DNA of 64,000 nt from Vombatus ursinus (taxonomy: Eukaryota > Chordata > Mammalia > Diprotodontia > Vombatidae): assembly GCF_900497805.2 (NCBI RefSeq), contig NW_020954576.1, positions 73,038,247 to 73,102,246 on the forward strand, read 5' to 3'. Both the position numbers and the translations under genes were made by a program. The notes under the pieces were generated by a model, which was not told the origin of the DNA, ran no database searches, and saw nothing but the letters and a program-made list of their open reading frames with translations. Shown piece after piece: positions 22,014 to 32,030 of the stretch (its first letter is position 1; each line of letters begins with the position of its first letter).

Positions 22014-22579
22014 CACGGTCAAGTCATGGCTCATGGCTTCCCTTGTGCTTTCACTTCAGACAACAAAAGGATAAAAAAACCTAATGATTTATACAGGTAA
22101 ATTGCTATCATTTGCCCCATGAACTAGTCTGGTTTCTCCTTCCCTGCCCTCTTCCTTCCCCACACTCCAAAAAGGAAGAAATCAAATCTAAAATCTAAGT
22201 TCCAGTAAATAACAGGTTGTTTTTTTTTTTAATTTTAGAATAAGTCTAGTGTCTCATGATTGACCTACTAGTCTATTTCAAACAGCTTCCTGAAATTAAC
22301 AGAATTACAGGATCTCAGAACTGACAAGGACCATAAAGATAATTTAATCCACTAAATAATAAGAGAAGCCTTGTAGTTTAACTTGGAACACCCTGGGGTT
22401 GGAAAAAAGAATGAAAAGAACATATAGATGCACTAGATAATAGTTACCAAGAGACAAATGTATAAAAAGATCTCTATAGAAGCAGGATAAATGCACAACT
22501 TGGTGTAGAGAAAGAGGAATATGGACCTCAGGCAAAATGGTTTTCTTTCTAACAAAAGAAGAGGATTGGAATCAATAAT
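22014..22579 (+). repeat. Right arm of the long inverted repeat
   Basis: Starts CACGGTCAAGTCATGG directly after the L1 end and its weak TSD, and ends GGAATCAATAAT. It matches 19389-19946 in reverse. The differences I can count are scattered point changes, short homopolymer length changes and one extra block of about 10 bases (near 22469). No TE family recognised in it. Confidence 0.9.
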
Positions 22580-22944
22580 CCTGACCTAGTATCCAAGTTG
22601 TACAAGGCTCATATCACTCCTTCTGGTTCAGTGTGGGCCTACCTGGATCTTGCCATACAAGACAGCTACTTCTATATGATACAGAAAAGGGCTGGAAATT
22701 TTATATGGAGGTAGTGGAGTATACAGTGTTTATCAGGAATGTATGACTGCTTCTTTACTTCTGATGTTATAGATGTTATCATCACTTCTAATTAGTGAAA
22801 ATTTTGGGTATAGAAGACTCCTGAGATAGAAGTGAGTATACCCCAAAAAGGAGGCAGGAGGAGGGATCATGGCTAGGTCAGAAAGTCTTAAGCCTAGACA
22901 ACAAGAGAGTATTTGGATTATCATGACAAAAAAAAAACAAACGA
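22580..22944. other. Unassigned, no feature seen
   Basis: No repeat or gene recognised between the inverted repeat and the GGAA array. Confidence 0.5.
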
Positions 22945-23075
22945 AAGGAAGGAAGGAAGGAAGGAAGGAAGGAAGGAAGGAAGGAAGGAAGNNNNNNNNN
23001 NGAAGGAAGGAAGGAAGGAAGGAAGGAAGGAAGGAAGGAAGGAAGGAAAGGAAGGAAAGGAAGGAAAGGAAGGGA
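22945..23075. repeat. GGAA microsatellite with a 10-N gap
   Basis: Pure GGAA units on both sides of ten N at 22992-23001, ending with alternating GGAAA and GGAA units. The true array length is unknown. Two forward frames of 69-74 codons rich in K, E, G and R come from this array and are not genes. Confidence 0.98.
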
Positions 23076-23544
23076 ATAGAATCTGTAAGCTAAAAGCCTA
23101 TGAGTTTGATATCATTTTCTGATTAAATTCTCTAGATAATTAGAGCAGGGAAGGAGAAACCAAAGAGATGGTTAGTCAATATTTAGAAAAGGAAACAGTG
23201 ATTACAAAGAAGCAACATCGGTTTCTCAAGAAGAGATGTTAAAATATATTTTTTAGTTTATTTTTATAGGCTTACTAAATTGATAGATCAGAGGGATGCT
23301 GTAGATAAAGTTTACAGCACTGTATAGTGAAAAATAATGATAGATTTAGTCAGAGACGAGATTTACAGGATATAGAGTCAGAGGATGGAAATTCAAATCT
23401 CACCTCTGTCACTAGATACAGATGTTACTAGATAGTCTCTAAAGTCCCTTCCAGTCCAAAATGTATGATCCTAACTATGCTGTAGCAAAGCATTTAATAC
23501 AGTATGTTGTTCTTCTGCATAAGATGCAGAGATGTGGACTAAAA

Positions 23545-23657
23545 TTCAGATGTGTTAAACTCAAATTGAAACTGATGCCTATGGGCCACATATTGATTTA
23601 GAAAATCTATGAATTACCATTGCCCATGTTGTTAGCCTGATTTTGATACCTCTGGGC
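23545..23657 (-). mobile_element. hAT MITE, reverse, partial
   Basis: GTGTTAAACTCAAATTGAAA, GGGCCACATATTGATTTAGA and the end TTTTGATACCTCTGGGC match the inner and outer parts of the element at 23936-24160, in the opposite orientation and with the middle deleted. Confidence 0.65.
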
Positions 23658-23935
23658 TAAGTAATAGTACACTCAGGTGGATTTAGCACTGGTTAAGAGG
23701 CCCAACTCAAAGAGTAATCATTATCAATGAGAAGTCAACTGGATAGAGGCTCTCCAGTGGAAAACCCCAGGGATCTTTGCTTGGCCTTGTGCTGTTTAAG
23801 TATGCATACTTTATTGATGATTTGGATAAAAGCATAGATGACATGCTTATCAAATTGGCACATGATGCAAAGATGAGAGTAACAGCTAACTAGATTGCAA
23901 TCAGGACAAAAAAAGATCTTGACAAGGTAGAGCAG

Positions 23936-24160
23936 AGATGTCAAATATGCAACCCATAGCCATACATAGCCCACAATACTCTTGAGTGTCACCAAAACCA
24001 GATTAAAAGGTAATTTGGAAACATTTAAGAAAATAAACAAAAATACAATAAAATATAAACTTTACATTTTTAAACTAAGTCAATATGCAGCCTGCTGGTC
24101 TTCTTCTGTACAGATTAATAACCACCATTTTTATTTGATTTTGACACCACTGTGCCAGAA
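23936..24160 (+). mobile_element. hAT MITE in L3/CR1
   Basis: Ends CAGAGATGTCAAATATGCA and TTTTGACACCACTGTG are inverted (CAGAGNTGTCAAA type). The interior AACCAGATTAAAAGGTAATT and AAGTCAATATGCAGCCTGC follow a known mammal/marsupial hAT MITE. It splits the L3 sequence between GATCTTGACA and GGGCTGAATC. The 8-bp TSD is too worn to confirm. Confidence 0.75.
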
Positions 24161-24879
24161 TATTGGGCTGAATCTAGTAAGATGAAATTCAATATGGATG
24201 AATGGAAAATCTTATACTGTACTTGATGTCAAAGAATTAACTTCACAAATACAAGATGAGGGAGGCATGGATAGATAAGTTTGCCTGAAGAAGATGTGGA
24301 GATTTCATTGAGGAATCAATAGTATAATATAGCAACCAAAAAAAAGACAATACAGTTTGGGACTACATTGAGAAGCATAGAGTCCAAGAATAGAGAGGTG
24401 ATTGTCTTTCTCTACTCTGCCCTAGTCCAATTACATCTGGAGTACTGTGTTTAAGTACTAAGTTTACAGCTTAAGAAGGACATTGATTAGCCAGATGAGA
24501 GCAACCACAGTGGTAAAGGTCTTCCATACATGCCATATGAAAATCAATTGAGGGACCACTGCACATGTAATCTGAAGAAAAGATGGAGGGTGGCATACGT
24601 GCTGTCCTGTGGAAGAGAATTCTATTTGATCTGTTTGGTCCCAAGGTAAAGAGAACCAAAAACAATAATAGAAGCTGCAAAGGATTACATTTAAGTTTAT
24701 TGTCAGGAAAAATTGCCTAACAATTAGAGCCACTAAAAATGGAACAGAGTGGGTCTCCTGATCTGAGGTCTAGATAATCAGTTGTAGTGAGGATTCTTTT
24801 TCAATTATGGCGTGGACTAAATGGTTTCTGAGGTCCCTTCTACCTTTCAAAATTCTATGATTCTATGACCTATACATAT

Positions 24880-24950
24880 AAAGGCCCTGACAAATGGTTA
24901 TCCAATCTCTGCCGGAAGAAGACCTCCAGTGATGACACTAAATTTCTCTC
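24880..24950 (-). mobile_element. L3/CR1 3' fragment, reverse
   Basis: CAAATGGTTATCCAATCTCT and AAGACCTCCAGTGATGACA are the reverse of the L3/CR1 3' region. It follows the end of a forward L3 with a 10-base spacer. Confidence 0.5.
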
Positions 24951-25854
24951 AGTTTAAAGGGTTGTAAGTTCGTCATGGGCAGGGATACGTATTAGGAAAT
25001 AATGGAAGTGCTCATTCATAGAGCCTCCTGTTTGGCAAAGTTCAAGATAACAAAAATGTTTCTACATTTATTAACTACCCATTTATGCAGATGGTTCAGT
25101 ACCAGCAACTCTCTAAGACAGTCCCAGTCATCTAGAAAGTAAATCATGCCAAAGTAACTAACTACCCAGGGGGAGAAAGAAAATCTGTCAAATTCCTTGT
25201 TGGGCATCAGGCAGACAAAACAACTCAGCAATGGACTGAATTTGTCAGTTTCCATTCAATTATTTTGGCACCATATCAATGTAATTCTTAAACTGGCATA
25301 AAAGATACAGAGGAATATAAACAAGTATCAACAGAATTTCCGAGTGTATGTGGTATCAAACCTGGTTACTTCAACATTAAAAAAAAAATCAGTCTAACAG
25401 AGACTTGGCTGAGTTAACAAGTTAATTTCATCAAAATAACTATTTACCCCCACCTGAAAGTCAGAACAACAAGACCTCAGAGTTAAATGCATGGGCCAGA
25501 ATAAAATAATCAAAGATTCGTTTGCATTATGTTCAAACCATGGTTGAAAAGGAATCTCAGACTCCTGACTCATAATGAGGGAAATCTTTGCAAACTGAGA
25601 ATCTGGCTCAGGGTTTGAAAACTGGAAATCTTTTGCAGCTAAATATGAAACAGAGGCCAGTTCTTTAGCAGGGATGAGCCATTAACAAATTGACCAATTA
25701 AAGCTTAATGTATTATCTGTTTTGAAGGATAACTATTAGCTATTTTAAGACCATCGGCCTTAATTTCCACTATCAGAATTCAAAAATATCTAGTGGGCTT
25801 CTCTGCTATAAAATACAAGCCGGTGAAATTTTAAAACAGATAACATTCTATTCA
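24951..25854. other. Unique-looking block
   Basis: About 0.9 kb with no repeat recognised and no coding potential. AT-rich with balanced, non-repetitive composition. It could hold a conserved non-coding element, but that cannot be judged from one sequence. Confidence 0.4.

Positions 25855-25890
<36 letters not shown>
25855..25890. repeat. CA dinucleotide microsatellite
   Basis: About 18 uninterrupted CA/AC units. Confidence 0.98.
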
Positions 25891-25892
<2 letters not shown>

Positions 25893-26254
25893 TACACGCA
25901 CACTCATGGCTGAAGGTAATATTTTCAAAAAAATTAACCATCTGACACACAGATGAACCTGGAAATGAGCAAAAAAAGGTTTTTGAACAGGCAAAATGTC
26001 TATCCATTCATTCGACACTAAAGAAAAGATCCTTATTCAAAGCCTATTTGATTTCTTCTTTAAATGCAATTCTACCATACTCAAGTTTTCTTTCAAGGTC
26101 CAGAATAGATTATTAATTGTTCATATGTGTGGGTAGAAATTAAAGATTAACAAAGCACAGGATGAAGAAGACAGTATAAATTTATGCTTATATTTAATTG
26201 TATAAATTGAAATTTATACATGTATTCTTCATCCTATGAAGAAGACAGTATAAA
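25891..26254. other. Unassigned with a small local duplication
   Basis: The 20-mer ATGAAGAAGACAGTATAAAT occurs at 26162-26181 and again at 26236-26255. AT-rich, partly palindromic sequence (TATAAATT / AATTTATA) lies between. Confidence 0.7.
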
Positions 26255-26405
26255 TATAGTTATCCCCATTCTACAAATGAAGAGACTGAAGTTTAGAAAG
26301 CTTATCTACCTTATCCAAGGTCACAGAGTAAATTTTAACCAATACACAACTTCAGATCCTCTGACCTCATGTCTAGTGTTCTTTTCACTATATCATGCTG
26401 AGGTG
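26255..26405 (-). mobile_element. MIR, reverse
   Basis: TATCCCCATTCTACAAATGA, GAGACTGAAGTTTAGAAAGC, CCAAGGTCACAGAGTAAAT and CACTATATCATGCTGAGG follow the reverse MIR. Confidence 0.7.
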
Positions 26406-27524
26406 ACTGCTATAGTCAGCACACTGATAGGAGAAATAAGAGAGGTGATGTTCTGATGGGGAAGCACAAAGCAGAGAAGAAATAAGACCTGACACAAAGA
26501 TTAAAAAGCCATACTAGGCTGGGCTATATGTTGTAGGTGTTGATAGCTTCACATACCTCAAAAGCCATGGAGAATACCATACTGTCTGATTAGGATGTTA
26601 TACTGATAATGATGATGATGCTGATGATGAATAACAATAATCACATAATGAGTGTAATTATGACTTTTAGTCATCAACAAAGATTAAGTTATACTATTCA
26701 TCCTTTGTTTAGGAAAACAAGAGACTATGTGCTGTGGGTTTTGGTCAGGTCATGCTGTAACAACCATTAAATCTGAGTTATGTAAATAGAATCAGGATAA
26801 GAAAGGACCACCACCAACCTACGTAAGGCTGAAACACAATAGAAATTTATGTGGGGAAAAATGTGACTATAGGGGAGATGGAAAATCCAGAGACACATAG
26901 CTCAGATACATAGCCCCAAGCCACATAGATTGTACTTTAATGATTTCTCAAATGATACACAGGCTGACATGGTATCCAAAATTTGAGAGAGAAAAGTAGA
27001 TAAAACCTTCATCTTTACATAAGCTGTTGTCACTAGGACCAAGGACATATCATCATGAGGAAGTAAGTGAAGCAAAGGTTTGACTCTCAATGCATTTTAT
27101 TTTCATCATGTATCCTTAACTGCACATATTACTGTATTCTCTGATGATCTTAGTTAAGGCATAATTAGCACTATTGTAGGCTGAGAGTCATTTAAACTGA
27201 TCTTGAGCCAAAGGCCCTTTGGAGCTAATTCACAATATATATTTAGTAAAATTTCTATAAAATTATTAAAATTCATATAGCAGGGGTGATTTGGAGAGCC
27301 TTTTTCAGTATAAGTCCTTGACAATCAACTTGATGAGATTTTAGGGTGCATGCTCCTCAGCAAAGACTTAGGGCACATGTCCAACTCTGTGGGAGGTAAC
27401 CCTTTCTGATAAAGGTCTATGCTGTAGAATCTCATCAAGTTAATTGGTGGGCCTCATCAAATTGAACAAGGTTTTCCCGATAATCCCCACTACATTAAAA
27501 AAAAGTTTCATTGCTTACACAGAC
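26406..27524. other. Unassigned, no feature seen
   Basis: About 1.1 kb. A short GATGATGATG run lies near 26612. No other repeat or gene recognised. Confidence 0.5.
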
Positions 27525-27540
27525 AAGTTTTGGTTATCTT

Positions 27541-28169
27541 TTTCTTTTAAACTAAATCAATCAATCAAAAAGCATTTATTACAAGGTTATTATGTACCAC
27601 ATATCCTAATGAGGGAGAAAACATGGAAATTACTAGACATGTAAGATATATACAGAGTAAATGTGATGTAAACCATTGTAAACAAGAACTGTGGAAAAGA
27701 AAGGCTAATTATCTTTAAGCAAAGGCTGAATGACCACTCATTCCATGTGCTGTTCAGGGGATTCTTGCTCAGCTATTTGTAGGACTAGATGGCCTCTGAG
27801 TTCCTTTCCAACTCTAAAATTATGTGAAAAAGGAAAGGATTCAGGAAATATGAACACACCTGATATCCCAGAACTGACTTAGTTATGTTAGTTACCCTAG
27901 TTATGAAAAAGAAGTACAGGGAGAAAGGAATACTGTTCAGTCACAGAAATCTTCATTTTCATGGTTTGACAGGTTTGTACTAGCCCAAGAGTGTGACTCC
28001 ATGGTTTCCAAAGTTTGACTTGGCAGTTTTGTGAATTTTCTAGAGATATAATTATATCTTATCATGCCTGGGAACTCTGCCTCATGTCATTCCTTCATGG
28101 AAATTTGATTAACCTTCTTTGTTGATATTGCTCCATTCTGGAGCACTACTCCTTTCTCGATTCCCCACT
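27541..28169 (-). other. Non-L1 3' part of the chimeric insert
   Basis: About 0.63 kb joined to L1 ORF1 sequence. It contains an L3/CR1 3' fragment in antisense (27700-27835) and ends with an L2 terminus in sense (27550-27600, read in reverse as AATAAATGCTTTTTGATTG), which supplies the AATAAA. This is what the last exon or 3' UTR of a non-coding or host transcript would look like. I do not recognise the source gene. Confidence 0.7.
27700..27835 (+). mobile_element. L3/CR1 3' fragment
   Basis: AGCAAAGGCTGAATGACCAC, TAGGACTAGATGGCCTCTGA and TTCCTTTCCAACTCTAAAAT form the L3/CR1 3' end. It was carried along inside the chimeric insert. Confidence 0.75.
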
Positions 28170-29792
28170 ACAATATTCCTAGGAGTTTTCCTTTGGGGAT
28201 CTCTTTCAGGAGGAGATAGGTGGATTCTTTCCATTTCTATTTTGCCCTCTGCTTATAAAATATCAGGACAGTTTTCCTTGATAATTTCTTGAAAGATGAT
28301 GTCTAGCCTCTTTTTTTGATCATGGCTTTCAGATAGTCCAATAATTTTTAAATTCTCTCCCCTGGATCTATTTTCCAGGTCAGTTGTTTTTCCAATGAGA
28401 TATTTCATATTGTTTTCTAATTTTTCATTCTTTTGGATTTGTTTTACAGTGTCTTGATTTTTCATAAAGTCACTAGCTTCCAATTGCTGTATTCTAATTT
28501 TTAAGGAAGTATTTTCTTCAGTGATCTTTTGGACTTCCTTTTCCATTTGGCCAGTTTTGCTTTTTTAGGGCATTCTTCTCCTCATTGGCTTTTTGGACCT
28601 CTTTTGCCATTTGGGTTAGGTTATTTTTTAAGGTGTTATTTTCTTCAATATTTTTGGGGTATCCTTTAGCAAGCTGTTGACTTGTTTTTCATGATTTTCT
28701 TGCATCATTTTCATTTCTCTTCCCAGTTTTTCCTCTACTTCTCTTACTTGCTTCTCAAAATTCTTTTTGAATTCTTCCATGGCCTGGGGCTGATTCATAG
28801 TTTTCTTGGAGGCTTTGGATGTAGGAGCTTTGATTTTGTTGTCTTCTTCTGGTTGTATGTTTTGATCTTCTTTGTCACCAAAAGAAGATTTTGTGATCTG
28901 ACTTTTTTTGCACAGTTTGCTTATGTTCCCAGACAATTACTTGAGTTTTAAACTCTTTGTTAAGGTAGGGGTCTGCTTCCAGTGTGGAGAATGTACTGCC
29001 CCAAGCTTCAGGGGTTTTGTGCAGCTATTTTCAGAGCTAATTCTAGGGACCTGTAAATTTTCAGTTCTTCCAAGGTGGTATGATCAAGGGTGAGGTGTTT
29101 ATTCCTTTCTTGGCCTGTGTTCTGGTCTATGAGTGACCACAAGCACTCTTTTCTGACTTGGAACTATGAGGAGGATTCTCCATCCACTGCCACCACAAGC
29201 TCCACCACACCAGCACTCCTCCTCGCCTCAGGATTTCTACCCAGAACTGCAACCTAGATCCCAGTACAAGCAAAGCAAGAAAATCCTGCCTCAGCACCAG
29301 CAAGGAGACCCCTGCAATCCCCTTCTGATCAGTCACTCAATTCCCCCTCAGTCTGTGGACTGAGAGTTCCAGAAGCAGCTGCCACCCCAGCACTGTGCTG
29401 AGAGTAGGACTGGGACCAAGCTTCTCTCTCACCACAGTCACAGACCTTTCCTACTGACCTTCTAAGTTGTCTTTGGCATCATGGGTTAAGAAGCCTAGAA
29501 ATTGCCACAACTGCCCATGATTCAGTCCTCTGAGGTCTGCTCCAGGTTCACTGAGGCCTGGTGTTTGCTTGCATACCCACACTGAACTGCACTCCTCTCC
29601 TAGCCTGGCATAATCGGCTTTCCAATCAATCATCCAGGCTGTCTTGGGCTGGAAATTTGTTTCACTCTGACATTTTGTGGGTTCTGCTGCTCTAGAATTT
29701 GTTTAGAGCCATTTTTTATAGATATTTGGAGGGCTTTGGAGGAGAACTCAAGCAAGTCACTTCTTTCACTCTGCCATCTTGGCTCTGCCCCC
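28170..29792 (-). mobile_element. L1 5' UTR and partial ORF1
   Basis: Intact-looking L1 5' end starting at 29792, a 5' UTR of about 850 bp, and ORF1 from about 28936 downward. Homology ends at GGAATATTGTAG (about 28169), where the L1 consensus would go on with CCAAATTCC. The ORF2 and 3' UTR parts are absent. Confidence 0.9.
28253..28936 (-). pseudogene. L1 ORF1 remnant (N-terminal half)
   Basis: Two frames in the reverse direction. 28936-28628 encodes 102 residues beginning MSGNISKLCKKSQITK, with a charged coiled-coil region (FEKQVREVEEKLGREMKMMQ). 28546-28253 encodes 97 residues with the later coiled coil (QKITEENTSLKIRIQQLEAS) and the lead-in to the RNA-recognition domain (GENLKIIGLSESHDQKK). 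About 80 bases of damaged sequence separate them. In a working L1 this protein binds L1 RNA and assembles as a trimer. The C-terminal RNA-binding half is missing because the L1 part stops at 28169. It is better preserved than the ORF1 at 19 kb. Confidence 0.88.
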
Positions 29793-29808
29793 AAGTTTTG
29801 ATTATCTT

Positions 29809-30595
29809 GAAGTGCCACATGTTTACCTCATACCATGACTGTGCTAAAGCAAGTAATATTATATCTCTCAGAGGCTACTGTGTGGCTCCTTGTGTTATAT
29901 AAACAGCTTATCCATCATTATTAGGCATTGATTATTAATAAAAGCAGGAAATTTTAATTCAAACAAATGATAAGAACTGAAAACATTACAATACACTCCT
30001 GTGCTATATTTGCTCTAAAGTAGTTCTAAGAGCCTAATAATTCTCTTTGTCAGAGACATAGACACAAGTGCAGCCAGTGCTAAATACCACCATGAACAGA
30101 CTGATCCCAACAAACCCCAGTAAGGACACATAATTAGCTGAGAATATCTTCCTGTCTGAGCTTTGTGTGATCTCTGCATGGAATTCTCTATAAACCTATG
30201 TCTTACCCTGCTTTCTGCCAGTGACTATGCAGTATTAATAAAAATCTGATGACAATTCAATAACCTTCTTTGACCTCATTTTTTTTTTTTTACAATCTCT
30301 TTGACTCATCTCAGTTTTATGATTTTGAGCCACATGCTCCTGAAGAGATACCCTCTTTTACCAGAGGGGATCACTTTGCAGTCAGACTTAGAAAACTGAA
30401 CTTCCTAGTTCAAATACCACTAGATAGATTTAACCTTTCATGATTACAAGGCAGGCAAAATTGAGTTCCTAATAAATGCACTCTACAAGAATTTTTCAAA
30501 TGAAACTTTAAAAATCTATCTTTGTGCAAATTCCAAGTTGTTTTTGGTAGGAAAATATTTTTGCCCTTGGTTCAAGATTTATTTGGAGAGTACAA
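29809..30595. other. Unassigned, no feature seen
   Basis: Right flank of the chimeric insert. No repeat or gene recognised. Confidence 0.5.
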
Positions 30596-30765
30596 TAGGA
30601 TAATGAAAGAGAAGAAGACTTGGAATAAGAATACCTGGGTTCAAACCTTAGTTCTCATACTTATTGACTATGTAACATGGCAGGTCATTTGGCATCTCTA
30701 AGTATCTTCTAAGTTTCTTTCTAAATGGGGATAACTTGTAGTACCTACTATCACAATTGGCTGGT
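30596..30765 (+). mobile_element. MIR
   Basis: AGACTTGGAATAAGAATACC, TGGGTTCAAACCTTAGTTCT, GGCAGGTCATTTGGCATCTC and AAATGGGGATAACTTGTAGT follow MIR. Confidence 0.7.
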
Positions 30766-30811
30766 TTCTCTGTGCTACTCCCATTTGTGCTCTGTTCATG
30801 CACTTTAAAAA

Positions 30812-32030
30812 TTATTATAGTATTTTACATTTTTCCAATTACTTGTAAAGATAGTTTTCAACATCTACTTTTTATAGTATTTTGAGTTCCAAATCTTTCT
30901 CCTTTCCTTCTTCCCCTTCCCCCTCCCCAAGATGGCAAGCAATCTAATATAGGTTATACATGTTTAATTACATTAAACATATTTCCATATTAGTCATGTT
31001 ATGAAAGAAGAAACATAACAAAAGAGTAAAACCATGAAAAAAAGTGAAAATAGTATGCTTCAATCTGCATTCAGACTCCATTGTTCTTTCTCTGGATGTG
31101 GATAACATTTTCCATCACTAGTCTTTTGGAATTATCTTTAATCATTATATTGCTGAGAAGAGATAAGCCTGTCATAGTTGGTCATCACACAATGCTGCTC
31201 TTACTGTATACAATGTTTTCCAGGTCCTGCTCACTTTAATCAGCATCAGTGCATGTAAATCTTTCCAGTTTTTTTTTTCAGAAATCTGCATGCTCATCAT
31301 TTCTTATATCACAATAGTTTCCATTACATGCATGTACTACAACTTGTTCAGCCATTCCCCGATTGACGGGCAGTCCCTCAATTTTCAAATTTTTTGCCAC
31401 CACAAAAAGCTGCTATAAATATTTTTGTACATGTAGGTCCTTTTCTCTTTGTAAAAAATCTTTTTGGGACACAGACCTAGTAGTGGTATTGCTGGATGAA
31501 AAGGTATGCAGTTTGTCTGCCTTTTAGGCATAGTTTCAAATTGCTCCAGAATAGTTGGATCAGTTCACAACTCCACCAACAATGCATTACTGTTCCAATT
31601 TTCCCATATCTTCTCCAACATTTATCATTTTCCTTTTCTGTTATATTAGCCAATCAGATAGGTGTACCTCAGATTTGTTTTACTTTGCATTTCTTTAATC
31701 AATAGTGATTTAGAGCATTGTTTAATATGATTATAGATAGTCTTAATTTCTTCATCTGCAAACTGCCTTTTCATATCCTTTGACCATTTATCAATTGGGG
31801 AATGACTTGTAGTCTTATAAATTTGACTCAGTTCTCTATATATTTGAGAAATGAGGCCTTTATCAGAAACACTTGTAAAAAAATGTCCCAGCCTTTTGCT
31901 TTTCTTCTGATCTTGGTTGCATTGGTTTTATTTGTGCAAAAAATCTTTTAACTTAATGTAATCAAAATTATCCATTTTGCATTTCATAATGTTCTCTATC
32001 TTTTGTTTGGTCATAAATTCATCCCTTCTT
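30812..32030 (-). mobile_element. L1 3' end, reverse, about 1.2 kb
   Basis: Reverse of the marsupial L1 3' UTR and ORF2 C-terminus: AATTACTTGTAAAGATAG tail region, CTGCATTCAGACTCCATTGT, AACTTGTTCAGCCATTCCCC, GACCTAGTAGTGGTATTGCT, CTCCACCAACAATGCATTAC, CCTTTGACCATTTATCAATT and GTTTGGTCATAAATTCATCC. 5'-truncated in ORF2. Frames are broken throughout. No TSD could be placed with confidence. Confidence 0.92.

Larger units (their letters stand above)
23130..24870 (+). mobile_element. L3/CR1 LINE, about 1.3 kb plus inserts
   Basis: Collinear with CR1-clade ORF2 and its 3' UTR: AAGCAACATCGGTTTCTCAA; TTGATAGATCAGAGGGATGC; CCAGTGGAAAACCCCAGGGA; TTTGGATAAAAGCATAGATG (D-D-L-D-K region); GGGCTGAATCTAGTAAGATG; TGGAGTACTGTGTTTAAGTA; and the terminal GAGGTCCCTTCTACCTTTCA plus ATTCTATGATTCTATGA, which is the CR1 octamer-type end. 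Frames are fully decayed. Two hAT MITEs are inserted. Confidence 0.78.
27525..29808 (-). mobile_element. Chimeric retrocopy: L1 5' end fused to non-L1 3' sequence
   Basis: A 16-bp TSD flanks the whole unit: AAGTTTTGGTTATCTT at 27525-27540 and AAGTTTTGATTATCTT at 29793-29808 (15 of 16). On the reverse strand the insert begins exactly at the L1 5' terminus (GGGGGCAGAGCCAAGATGG, 29792 downward), changes from L1 to unrelated sequence at about 28169, and ends with an AATAAA (27575-27580) about 20 bases before a short A-rich tail (27541-27551). The target reads TCTT/GA, compatible with the L1 endonuclease. Together this is the signature of one target-primed insertion of a composite RNA. Confidence 0.75.

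Noticed and set aside
19389-22579. Long inverted repeat as a DNA transposon with 0.55-kb terminal inverted repeats
   Set aside because: The interior is the 3' part of an L1/HAL1, there is no transposase, no TSD lies outside the two arms, and the duplication that exists (GAATATTATA) flanks only the left arm.
22869-23122. Two forward frames rich in K, E, G and R
   Set aside because: Products of the GGAA microsatellite and the N gap.
29166-29363. 65-codon forward frame antisense to the L1 5' UTR, reminiscent of primate L1 ORF0
   Set aside because: ORF0 is described only in primate L1. No similar antisense frame is shared with the other L1 5' end at about 18.1-18.5 kb, so there is no sign of conservation.
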